Below, piece by piece: positions 23,521 through 34,324 of a DNA stretch of 64,000 nt (within the stretch, counting starts at the first letter, position 1; the number at the start of each line of letters is the position of its first letter). Made by a program: the position numbers and the translations under genes. The stretch is from positions 1,364,001-1,428,000 of the forward strand of contig JAZKJV010008261.1 in the NCBI GenBank assembly GCA_037367405.1. Reading direction: 5' to 3'. This stretch comes from Ottelia alismoides (taxonomy: Eukaryota; Streptophyta; Magnoliopsida; Alismatales; Hydrocharitaceae). The notes under the pieces are model-generated. The model searched no databases, was not told the DNA's origin, and saw only the letters and a program-made list of their open reading frames with translations.

Positions 23521-23645
23521 AACCTAGCTCTTGTTGAGAGGCACCTCAACATTGTACCCTTTTGTATATACGGGTTTTGTCTTAGTTTGATCTTTCTTTC
23601 TTCTGTGCTTATTTTCACCCCAGGTCTCGCTTAGGATTATCTTTG

Positions 23646-23955
23646 CTATACTTAGGATATACCTCATCCTAAGTATAGGGGGGTGGAAACACCGGGTTGT
23701 TCTTCCGTTCTGTTTCATCACTTCTGTTGTTGCCTATACTTAAGGATTCTTCACCTTAAGTATAGGGGGAGTGATGCCCTCCTTTTTGTATATATTTGTC
23801 TGTTTTCTTCGTGTCTTTCTATCCCTGTTTTGCTGCCTATACTTAGGGATATTTTACCCTAAGTATGGGGGGGGGGTAGACCCTGTACATTCTTCACTCG
23901 ACTTTCCCTTCGTGTATAGCCTGCTATACTTAGGATTATTTGATCCTAAGTATAG
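23646..23955 (+). repeat. Hairpin array of A2 (four hairpins with G-runs)
   Basis: Perfect or near-perfect arms at 23646-23658/23666-23678 (CTATACTTAGGAT), 23734-23745/23754-23765 (CTATACTTAAGG), 23837-23848/23857-23868 (CTATACTTAGGG, one wobble) and 23924-23936/23943-23955 (CTATACTTAGGAT). Each closing arm ends AAGTATRG followed by five or more G, the same sequence as the polypurine tract at 25689-25700. Arm changes are matched on the other arm. This is the best preserved array in the window. Confidence 0.9.
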
Positions 23956-24028
23956 GGGGAAAAGCCGAGGTCCTCTCGCATTTCTATTCTTTCATTCGTC
24001 TTTGTATATAGCCTTCCTTTTCACTTCT

Positions 24029-24140
24029 CTATACTAAGCACGAGTTATGTCTTCTTCATCGCTCTTGACTTTGAGGACATCGTTCGAGCTAAGTATAGGG
24101 GGTGTGTATATATTTATATATACTTTAGCCATAACTCATA
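24029..24140 (+). other. Putative 3' pseudoknot/switch element of A2
   Basis: CTATACTAAGC (24029-24039) can pair with GCTAAGTATAG (24088-24098). The adjacent ACGAGTTATGTC (24040-24051) can pair either with GGACATCGTTCGAG (24074-24087, imperfect) or with the downstream CATAACTC (24130-24137). The same order is found in A1, A3 and A6. Confidence 0.6.
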
Positions 24141-24529
24141 CTTTGTGTGAGTGTGTTAATAAATAAAAACGGCTAAAAACCTTAAAATCCATAAAAATTA
24201 AAATTTTTTCCTATAAATAAACATTCTTTTATTGCACATACATAGCTATTGAACAAAATTATTTTTGTAAAAATATTTGCAAAAAACTTTTTGTGTAAAT
24301 AGTGTGTAAATATTTTCTTATCAAAATTATGTATATAGTATAAAATTTTTCCAAAATGTTTTGAAAATCAAAAGTTTGCAAAAACCTTGTGCAAATTTGT
24401 GTACATATTTTGCAAAACTTGCATTCATGCATACATCATGGTTTCAAAACATTTTTCAAAAATTTTGCATGTGTATAAATATTGTGAAAATAGCATCTTT
24501 GTATATACTTGTATAGTTTTTCCTGGATT

Positions 24530-25688
24530 ATAGTTGACATTTAAACTAGCCTGGAATTAAATTGAAAAATGGAGCTTGATTAAGATCTTAATCCACCTAA
24601 TTATAAGAGGAACCTTATAGGGCTTAGGGTTAAGGCTTTTCAGGTCCATGGTGACTTAATTCTTTAAGTCCACTAGGCTATGATCACATGTCATCTCAAT
24701 GAGCCTAAGTAGAGCACTTAACAACACACACATGACTCATATAGACAATGGCTTGACTTGGACCCGCACTTTACACCGAGCTCTCTACGGATGAGGTGGT
24801 GAGGAGGCAGTCTTCCTTGACTTGGGGTAGCATATGAGGGTAGTAATTCTAGGCGGAACCTCTCTTCTTCATTTAGTGAAGGAAGTGCATCTCAACTTGG
24901 TCTGGTTGCCATGAGGTCTAATGACGAGAGTTGTGGGTTGCAATAATGCTTCAAAAGAGGGATAGTCTACTGGCTCAAGAGGAAAAACTCCTTATGTGCA
25001 TATGCTACACCTTGTAAATATGTTGTACATATGCACTTGAAAAAAATGCAAAAAGAAATTAACTCCAAAAAAGGGGTGGGTCTGATAGAAAATGATAATC
25101 CCACCAGAGTATGTATATAGTGCAATAAGCAAAGATTGAGAATCATGTTCCATCTTATGTAGCTTGCAGCAGGGAGCCTTAGCTACACTGGTTGAGCTCC
25201 CAAGGATACATTGCTACACTGGCCATGGTCCATTCTCTTCTTCCTACTCTTCTTGAGCCGGTTGAACTTGAACTTAGAAGGGAATACCCCGCTCCTCGAG
25301 GAAAGAGTGGCCAGATTAGGGTCATAGAGTTACCTTATTGGGGAGGATTGTCAAGTTGCTACTTCTGAGGTGGAGAGCTAAACATCACATGCACTGTACA
25401 AGGAAAGATTCATGGTCTTCAGGGTTTGTGTATGTAGATTTGTTCTGATATGGATTGTTGAGGAGTCTTGACTACATATTAGTGGATCTTGGAGGCTGTT
25501 AAGTTTTACACCTAAGTCCAAATAAGTTTCTGACACATTAATAATCCAAAGATCTGATCGAGCTCCATATTTCAATTTAATGAAGGCAAGTTTAATATCC
25601 AGCATTGATCCATGCATTCTCTCCTCTTTTTCTTTTTCTTTTTCACTTCTTTTTCAAATAAGTGTTTGCTAAGGGACTAGCAAAGTTA
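24530..25688 (+). other. 3' non-coding domain of A2
   Basis: About 1.1 kb without coding potential that aligns with A3 (41880-42932) and A1 (1373-2530), although their LTRs differ. It contains GCTTCAAAAGAGGGATAGTC (24948-24967, identical in A3 at 42318-42337), GGTAGCATATGAGGGTAGTA (near 24825) and two CTACACTGG motifs near 25180-25220. Confidence 0.75.
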
Positions 25689-25700
25689 AGTATAGGGGGG
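25689..25700 (+). other. Polypurine tract of A2
   Basis: AGTATAGGGGGG directly before the 3' LTR. It has the same sequence as the end of each array hairpin, but no opposite arm lies close by. Confidence 0.85.
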
Positions 25701-28700
25701 TGATGAATACCCATTCATCACTCTTTATTCTTTTATTTTAGCTACAAAACCCTTGCAAAACAGCATGCATATGTGTATAAAAAGAATAAATTATTAAATT
25801 GCATGCATTGTGTAAATATGCATATTTAGCATGTTTTTGTGCATAAATAAAAGGATAAAGAAATAAAAGAAAAAGAGGGAGATATGTAGAATAAATATTG
25901 AGCGACCTAATCCCAAGGGAGGGCTCAGTATGGGCCTGACCACAAGAGAACCCAAGTAGAGAGAGATAGGGAAGCTCATGTGTTTGTACATATACCTGTA
26001 AATAAATAAAAATTATTTTCCTCTTATTCAAAATAAAAATAGGTGTATATTTATTTGTATATATTTGTAAATATAAAATTAAAATAAAATGGGAAAAACA
26101 AAACAAAAATAAAAAGAAATAAAATTCCTTCTTCATTGTACATAGACCATGTGCATAAAACCACATATCTATTTATTTTTCTCTTGCAAATAAATAAATA
26201 AATATCTAGTAAAAATATTTTCACATCCCTTATTTCATGGTGTAAATAAATAAAATAAAAATTATAAAAATAAAAATAAAATAAAAAGAAATAAAATGAA
26301 ATCAATTTCCATCCTTGTACATATACCATGTATATATGTATACAAAACTATTTATTATCACCTTGTAAATAAATAATTAAAGACCCATAAAAATATTTTC
26401 ACATCCCTTATTTCATGGTGTAAATAAATAAAATAAAAATTAGAAAAATAAAAATAAAATAAAAAGAAATAAAATAAAATCAATCTCCAACCTTGTATAT
26501 ATGCCATGTATATATGTATATAAAACTATTTATTTAACCCTTGTAAATAATTAATAAAAATAAAATAAAAATACCCTATTATTCCAAATTTTATTCTATA
26601 AATAAATAAAATATAAAATTGGAATAAATTGTATAAAAATAAATAATTAAAAATCAAAAATAAAAAATTCATATTGTATATACCTATATATAATAGTACT
26701 ATATTGTAAATACATTATTTTATTTCAAAAAATAAATAAAAATCACAATAAAATAATTTGAAATAAAATAAAGATGTTTCATGTTTTAAGTTTTTCGAAA
26801 TTAATTCATTTAATATTTTTAATTGAATTTTCAATTATTTAATAAAATCTGATTTCTGATTGGTCCACGGGGGATTGTTGACCCCTGGTCAACTCTCCCC
26901 AGCGGACCCTCTTCTCGCGGATCTAGGCATCTGACCCGATTTCTCATCTTTTTCCCCGCTCGATCTGACCACCAAATACCCACACCCCAGGCTCCATTTG
27001 ATCCTCCTTCATCTAAGACCCTCGCCCGGGGTTGAGCCTAGGGATCCGTGCTTCATGCATCCATGCTCGATTCCATCTAGCCGGACCCTTCACCATATTT
27101 AACCAAACTCCGACCAGCTTTTTACGCCATCTTTGGCCTTCCCCCTCGATGCTAGTTACCTCCTCTTCTTTGCCAGAGTGACAACAGCGCGGAGGAGAGT
27201 AGCAGCAAGGCCCGGACAGCAGGGAACCATTGATCCGGCGATATCATCGCCATGCGCCGCTGCAAGGTGCGCCAAGCCTCAGGAAGCGACGATCCCTCGA
27301 GGCCATGACCCTCGGAGCTCCCTGAGCTCCAGCACAGTCGACCACGCCCGCCAGGTAGCTTCGATCGTCTGTAGGATAGCTTAGATTTAGATTTTTAGTT
27401 TTCAGTTCTTCTAGCTCCGCCGCCATCGCCAGCCACCTCCAGCCGTCGCCTCGCCGGAGGGTGTCGCCCCGATGCATATACGCGCCCATTTCACCCCTAA
27501 CTTGGTTGAGGCAGTTTTCCCTCGACCAAGGAGCTGTTATGTGCACATTGCAGGTCGAAGGAGGCCCATCTGAGGGTCCGAGCATTCAGCACAGCAGCTC
27601 CCAGCCTCCGCCATCGCCGGGCGACTCCGGTGGTCGTCGGCCTCATCGGAGCATCCACTAGCTGCGGACCATCGAGGCGAAGCTTTCCCCCACTCCAGCA
27701 GCTCCAGAGGACGTCTCCACCGCGCGCATTGGGCCGTCGAAACTCGCCGGCGAGCAGTTCTTGGAGTCCCTCTAGTCGCCGTCCGATCGACCTCCCACTC
27801 CAGATATGATCAGAGCCGTCTATTCACGAGCAGCTTACACCGTTTGATCAGTCTGGGAGATGATCTGGACCACACTTCTATACGAAGAGGCGCCCCGATA
27901 TTCACCACCATTCGATCTACACGTGGCGCGATCATCACCGTCCATGCAGGCGAAGGGTTAGCCACGTAGCAGCCACCGTCAGATCCTCCACGTGGCAGGC
28001 CCTCAGCCGTCAGATCCGAGCCAGAGTTCTTCGAAGAGGCACAACGCCCCTTAGCCGTCTGATCTCACACGTGGCGCGCCTCCAGCCCTCGGATAATAAG
28101 TGGGGTAATTTATTCTTAGGCCCCTTAGTTTATTGCATTTACATTTTAGTCCTATAAATATTTTATCCCGTTGTTTTTATTTTGTAAAAATTGCATTGAG
28201 GACCTTCTTGTTTCCTTTATTTGCATATCAATCCCTGTATATGGTAACCACGTGCGTCGACACGTGAGATTCTGGGCATTTTGCATATTTTATCCTCTAT
28301 TCCTAGCGTGTTATGGTTTGATACTTTTTAAATAGGAATTGCAAACATACCCCTCCGTGTCTGGACCACGTGCCTGGCACGTGTTTTGTGGGACTTTTGC
28401 ATGATGGACCCCTGAGCATTTTACATGAGTAATGATTTGGCCCCTGGAAATAACTTTTCTTGCATTTGGGTCCCTATGCACTGTATGCTTTTCTCTTATT
28501 TAAATAAAATATCAAATTAAGTCCAAATCATGTGAAAATTGTATACATGGCTCCTGCCAATGTGTAAAATTTTCACTAAAAATTTGGTATATTTTTGAGG
28601 TGTTTTGGTATTTTTAAAAATTCAAAAATTGTTGTTTTCCCTTCTGTCCAATTTATAAAATCATAAAAAAATATAAAACCTATTTTAAAAATTCCAAAAA

Positions 28701-29461
28701 AAAATTAAGTTTTTGTTGTTTTTGTGTGTTTGATTTCTATGCATTTTGGCGATTTTTGGATATAGAAAAACCTTAAAAATTAAAAAACACTTAAAAACTT
28801 ATAAAGATTCTAAAACATTGTAGAAAATTCAAAAATTCATAAACTCCTTTTCTAAATTTTCCTTTTTGTATATATTTTTCATGAAAAATTCCTCCAGGCT
28901 ATTATAGGACCATTTGATAATTTTCATGGCCCTTTGAAGCCTGGCTGAACAGTTTGCTACTGTTTTTGCCTTCTTTTATTTTTAGAAAATTTTATAAAAA
29001 TTATAAAAATCTCAAAAATTCACCAAAAATAGTAAAAAACCTAAAAAACATAAAAATATTTTTTTTGAATTTTTAGAGCCTTTTATAGTGTTTAAATAAT
29101 TGGTTGATTGTGATTGTTTTTGTCTTTTTATTATTTTCCTTCATTATTAAAATTCCAAAAAAATATATAAAAATATTTAAAAACCACTAAAAATACTTTT
29201 TTTGGTTTTCTTTTATTTCTGACTACTTCGTAGGCTGCGAGGCCAACTCGTGCTCTCTGAGTCCGACCATGGGTGCTACACCATACTAATCTCATAGCGA
29301 GGGCCACTATTTTTGCTTTTATTGATTTTATATCTCTGTTTGGTGGTCTGTTCTCTATTTTTCTTAATTGACCGATTTTCTCTCTCGATCCGGGTCGCAA
29401 CGACCCGAGAGTGATTATTTATACCTGATCCTAAATTGATTGAGATATTTTCGGCTCATCA
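25701..29461 (+). repeat. 3' LTR of A2
   Basis: 3,761 bp, aligned over its full length with 16205-19960, starting with TGATGAAT-ACCC-ATTCATCA and ending GGCTCATCA. Its G-box modules (27909-27930, 27976-27998, 28055-28078) are all intact, whereas the third is damaged in the 5' LTR. No gene recognised. Confidence 0.95.
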
Positions 29462-29466
29462 ATATA
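29462..29466. repeat. Target-site duplication of A2, right copy
   Basis: ATATA, identical to 16200-16204. The A3 LTR sequence resumes directly after it. Confidence 0.9.
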
Positions 29467-32400
29467 ACACTAACCACATATCCTTACTAACTTGTATCTG
29501 CATGTAAATATTGTACACTTATTACCACTTTAACCTAAAATAAATAAATAAAGAAAGAAAGGAAAAATAAAGAAAAGATAAAAAAGAGAGGACTGTATAT
29601 ATGTAATAGATACAGGCTGACCCGAACCCCGAGATAAGGTCAAGAATTGGCCTGATCGACCAGGAATAAAGTAGGGGGAGATAGGGTCCTTAATCAAAAA
29701 AATCCAAAAAATGTGTGTTGTGTATATTTGTATACTTACACTATTTTATTTATACACAAATTGACCTCAAACTAAATAATGTTCAAAGCACAAGTTGTAA
29801 ATAAAAATGTGTCCTAAATAATAAAAATAATTGCACAATCAAATCTTGTACATAATAATAGCAACCACACTTGGAAAAAGCCACTAAGCGATAATTGAAA
29901 GACCAATTCCGGCTCCATATGAACTCAAATTGAACCAAACTCACATCCATTATATTCTAAATTAAATTATCTTTAAAATGGTTGTGATTTCATAATTTTT
30001 TGAGTTACGGTTGAAAAGTCGATTTTCTGGAGTGGTTTGTGCAATTTTCCCATGTATTTGTACATATTGTATTTGTAAATATTTTTACTAATTATTTAAA
30101 ACAAAAATAAAAAATAAAAACTTTTAAAATAAAAAAACTAACTAATTTCCTTATTTAACTATGTATTCAATGTACCATATGTATATAACATATGTATATA
30201 GTTGCTATTCTTAAATAACCACCACAAAAAATAAAAAATTGATTTTTTATTCAATTTAATTAAGTGATGAAAATACAAAAAATTATTTTTGTAAATAATT
30301 TTAACTTTATCTCATTTCAAATTTTTTCCTATCTCTTTATCCCCATTCAATTTTTAAATTCGAATTCAAAATTCAAATTCATTTTTTATCTATTAATATG
30401 GCTCAATCTCCTTCATTTCAACTTGATCAATCTTTGGTGAGAGGAGCCCGATCTCCAAGAGTCTTCTTGTTTTAGAAGGGTGCCTAGCCTCCGAGCCGTC
30501 CAGTGACAGTGAGTCGGCCTTCGCGAGGTAATCACGGTCTTTTCCGCTCCTAAGATGAGATCCATCACTTTCCTCTTATTTTTCATCTAGAATAATGTTA
30601 GTTTAATTTTTTTGCATTTTAATTTTGTTGTCATTTTTTATCTAGATCTTAAAATCCATCACGATTTGATTCGCCATCGATCTCAAATTTTCATCTCATT
30701 TTCTCGATCTCATAGCTTCACGATCTATCTCACACAATCTCTCAACTCGGGTTATGCACGATGGCTGGAGACTCGGATTCGATTCTCCCATTTCGCCAGA
30801 TTCTCATTCACGTATTCTATTTTGAATTTCGACATCGAGCCGTCATGTTTGCATCCTCATTTGTTTATAAATAAAAAATTTAAAAAAAAATAAAAAATAT
30901 ATATTCTTTTTCTTTAACATTTGTTTTGCAGGAAATCAAAAAAATATAAAAATTTAAAAAATAAAAAATAAAGTTGTTCCCGTTTCTACTTTTCTTAAAA
31001 AATACTCTTTGTTTCTGTGTTACATTTAAAAAAAATAAAAAATAAAAAAAGTCGCTGTCGGCATGCCAACGATGCCGCTTCACCATCCGCCCACGCTCCC
31101 CCCTCCGTCACAGGTCTTCACCGGCCTCCGCCTGGGGCGGAGCCACTCCGCCGCAACCAGCCATCATCTGTCGCACCAACTGCTAGGGCATTTGCAGGCC
31201 AAAGAACATCCCTCCTCCATCAAAGAACTACCTCCACCTGAAGCCTCAGCCGTTGTGCCATCTTCACCGTCGCTAAGCACCACCTGCGTGAGAGGCTCCT
31301 CCGCCATATCGCAGTCATGCGAGGCCGTCCACCGTGAGCTCGTTGTTCGCCGATCGCCACCCATACGCCGTTGACCTTGACCGGAGGAGGAAGAACAGGG
31401 GTGGTGCTCCATTTGATTTCAAGAAGAAGGAATGAAGCTCATGTCAGAGCCACGCCCTCCATCCACCATCAAAACATGTCCGTCGTTCTCCAGCCATCCA
31501 CTTTTCTGCAGTATCTCGTCGTCCACGCATCTCCGCAGCAAGATCCACCACGAAGGAAGCTAGGGGCGGCACCCCCTGTGCTTGAAATGAAGACGAAGAG
31601 CGGTGTGAACCCTAGGGGTTATTAAAAAGTATATTGGATCAATTGCAACTACCTCCCTGGGAGTTTTCAGAAATTACGCAAAAGCCCCTACCAGCATTCA
31701 ATCATGTGCATGGCACGTTTCTCCTGGGTAATTTTCACTTCACTCCCTTTGTTTTATTTCTGTTATTTATTTGATGCAAAAATAGTAAGTATTTTCATTT
31801 TGTCCATGTGATCCAGACTATTTATTTTGCATGTTCTTTTTATTTAAATAAATGTGGTATTTGTTCTAAAAATTCTACAAAAAAATGTATATACTCATGT
31901 TATGTGCATGTTTATTGCATAAATTTTTCATTGCATTTCATCAGCATTTGATATTACTAAAACAATAAAAAACATGTCATTTTCCCTTATTGAAATTCAA
32001 AAATTCATAAAAATTTGAATATTTCTCTAAAAATTCCAAAAAAATAGATCAATTTCCTTTCATTGTCTTTTACTTTCTGTCCAATTTTCGTGCATTAATT
32101 CTTTTCAAAACCAAAAAAAATTGAAAAATATTAAAAATCTTAGAAAAATCGCAGAAAGTTCTACAAAAATCCAAAAATTGTGATTTCACTTCTTGTTTGT
32201 AGATACTTATCTATAGTTTAGCATAAAAATAATTTCCAGGGATTTTGGGTAATTAAAATATTTTTAAGTTGAAAATTACTCTAGTTTGTGCATTGTTTAT
32301 CATTTTTTCCACTGTTTGATTTTTAGAAAAAAAAACAAAAACATCTGAAAATTCTCAAAAACATTTCAAAGCCTTAAAAATCTAAAAATATTTTCTCCGG

Positions 32401-32858
32401 ATTTTTCTGAGTATTTTTGATATAATTGAAAAATACAAAAAGAGTGTGGTGTGTGTATTTCTTTCCTTGTGCATATTGTTCCTTATTTGAAAAAAATTAA
32501 AAATGCAAAACTAAAATCACTAAAAATTTGAAAAATAGAAAATAAAAAATAGAAATAAAAAAATTAAAGATAAAAAATCCACAAAACCAAGGAAAGTTCA
32601 CCTTTGAGATTTCTGCTTTTTCTCTTAATTGAATTTCTTTCGATTATTTGAATAACCCTCGGGAATTGTATCCTCCCTGAGTTCGATCCTGTTGCTATAC
32701 AAGTAAATAAGTAGCAAAAAAATTCTCTTCCTTGATTGTTCTTATAATTATTTCTGTAGCGTGAGAAGAAAAAAATTTGTTTGTTTGATCCGGGAATTTC
32801 GGGGATCGTAACAACTTTATATCAATAAATATCAATCCTTGAAGTTTTTCGATCAACA
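29467..32858 (+). repeat. A3 5' LTR, main part
   Basis: 3,392 bp, with the 76 bp at 16129-16204 giving a full LTR of about 3.47 kb. The first kilobase matches the A1 3' LTR, and the last 250 bp match the end of the A1 5' LTR. A GC-rich island lies at 31040-31625, and AT-rich sequence with 'aaaaattccaaaa' words at 31640-32600. The end is GATCAACA. Small open frames in the island (31063-31374, 31371-31625) show no recognisable protein. Confidence 0.88.
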
Positions 32859-32861
32859 AAA

Positions 32862-32879
32862 TGGTGACGTTGTCGGGGA
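32862..32879 (+). other. Primer-binding site of A3
   Basis: TGGTGACGTTGTCGGGGA, 15 of 18 to the tRNA-Asp complement, three bases after the LTR end. Confidence 0.87.
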
Positions 32880-34320
32880 GGCACGTCGAGGGTAGTTAGG
32901 TTTCTCTTTTGACCTGCTATTCTTGGATGTAAATATTTGTTTTTATTTTTAATTTCATATTCACTCCATTGTTCATATTCACTGCATTCATTTCATTTTT
33001 CTGCTTATATTTGATAATTGTGTTTCTTATACATTCTCTCTCTTCTTTTTCTTGCGAGGGCCCACGGAGCAAAGGAGGCGATCCTAGGAGAGCCGAAGCA
33101 CCCAAGCAAAGCGGAGGCGGCTTGATTCTTCACCGAGCCGCAGGATAGCGTGAGAGGAGGAGAAGAAGAATTGAAGGAGACCAAAAAAAAGAAAAGAGAG
33201 AGAGATAGAGACTTTTTCCATTTATTTTTAGCATTTGAACCCTTGTAAACGGATATTCATTTGTTGCGGGGTCTGTTTCGCCAAGTGCTGGTGCACTTGG
33301 GGGACCTCACTGGTTTTGTTTTCATCGCCTTATTTTTCTTTGTTTCACGTGGATTTTGCGTGCTAGCTATTGATTGCTTTAATTAATTTGCTTGAGCCTG
33401 GTAATTAATTAGGTTCAAGAACCCTAAACAAGAATTTCTGTACCCATAGAATAGAGCGTAATTGGACTTAGTCAAATTAACCTGTTCTTTCACGTTAATA
33501 GAAGCTATTGATTATGACGATTCACTTGCATTTGCATATAGGTTGGTTTAATTTTATGTATTTCAATTCTGCGCAGATCACTTGCATGTAGAGTGTTGGC
33601 GACAAGGTACACATCTCAAACCCCTACATGCATCATTGTGTTTAATCGTGCATAGGCATTTCCGATCTCCTTCCTCATTTGTACTCACATAAGTTAAAAA
33701 GAAAATTGGACACTCGGTAGACGATTCATTGAAAATATTCAAACTAAGTGATAATTGCCTAAAATTTGGGATTGCTAAAGAAAACTCGACCCTAAAATAA
33801 ACGTAAGGAAAATTAATTATTTTGGGGAGAGTAACCCCCTCATTGGTTGGTTTGCTTGGGCGAGGGAGTGTCCCGCACACTAGGCTAGAGCCACACCTGA
33901 ACTTCCGTTAGACTACTAGTCTTGGGGTTAGTCGATCTCCAGTGAGGATCTCTTCGGTAGCCGGTAAAGCGGCCCGTGAGGTCCTTAGCAAATTGAATTG
34001 ATCGGGTAGCCAGTAAACGGTCCTCAATTCCTACTGGTTGGGAAAGATCTAACTTTAGGATTGGGATAGTATCTTGGGAGCATCGGGTTCCTAACAGCTC
34101 GCTTAAACTGCTCTGATAGATTGTATTCTCACTAAACTCTAAAAATTGACAAGATAATTGACCGGACCTTCACGATCTTTACATTGTGTTGAGTTGGTGA
34201 ACTGGGGGATTGTATTGTGTTTGATTGCTAGTGATAGAGATCCTTCTACGCAATTTGCGCCTTCATTCACTTTTACTCTTGAATTGACCTTCGTGCTCTC
34301 GCATCCTGCCTATTGATTTC
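32880..34320 (+). other. 5' leader of A3
   Basis: Untranslated leader with the full set of shared blocks. These are the 'agagccg' block (33050-33160), the nested hairpin at 33268-33306 (outer GGTC/GACC, inner CCAAGTGC / GCACTTGG, loop TGGT) and the box GGGGAGAGTAACCCCCTC (33824-33841). They also include two copies of GGTAGCCRGTAAA (near 33954 and 34003) and TTGACAAGATAATTGACCG (34146-34164). Confidence 0.75.
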
Positions 34321-34324
34321 GAAG

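Larger units (their letters stand above)
16205..29461 (+). mobile_element. A2: non-autonomous long-LTR element carrying gag only
   Basis: A complete insertion of 13,257 bp bounded by LTRs 16205-19960 and 25701-29461 and flanked by the 5-bp duplication ATATA. It has an 18-base tRNA-Asp primer-binding site and a polypurine tract ending in GGGGGG. The internal region is only 5.74 kb. It carries a broken gag and an acidic tail but no recognisable protease, RT, RNase H or integrase. It inserted into the 5' LTR of A3 and is therefore younger than A3. It would depend on proteins from a related Athila-type element. Confidence 0.93.
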
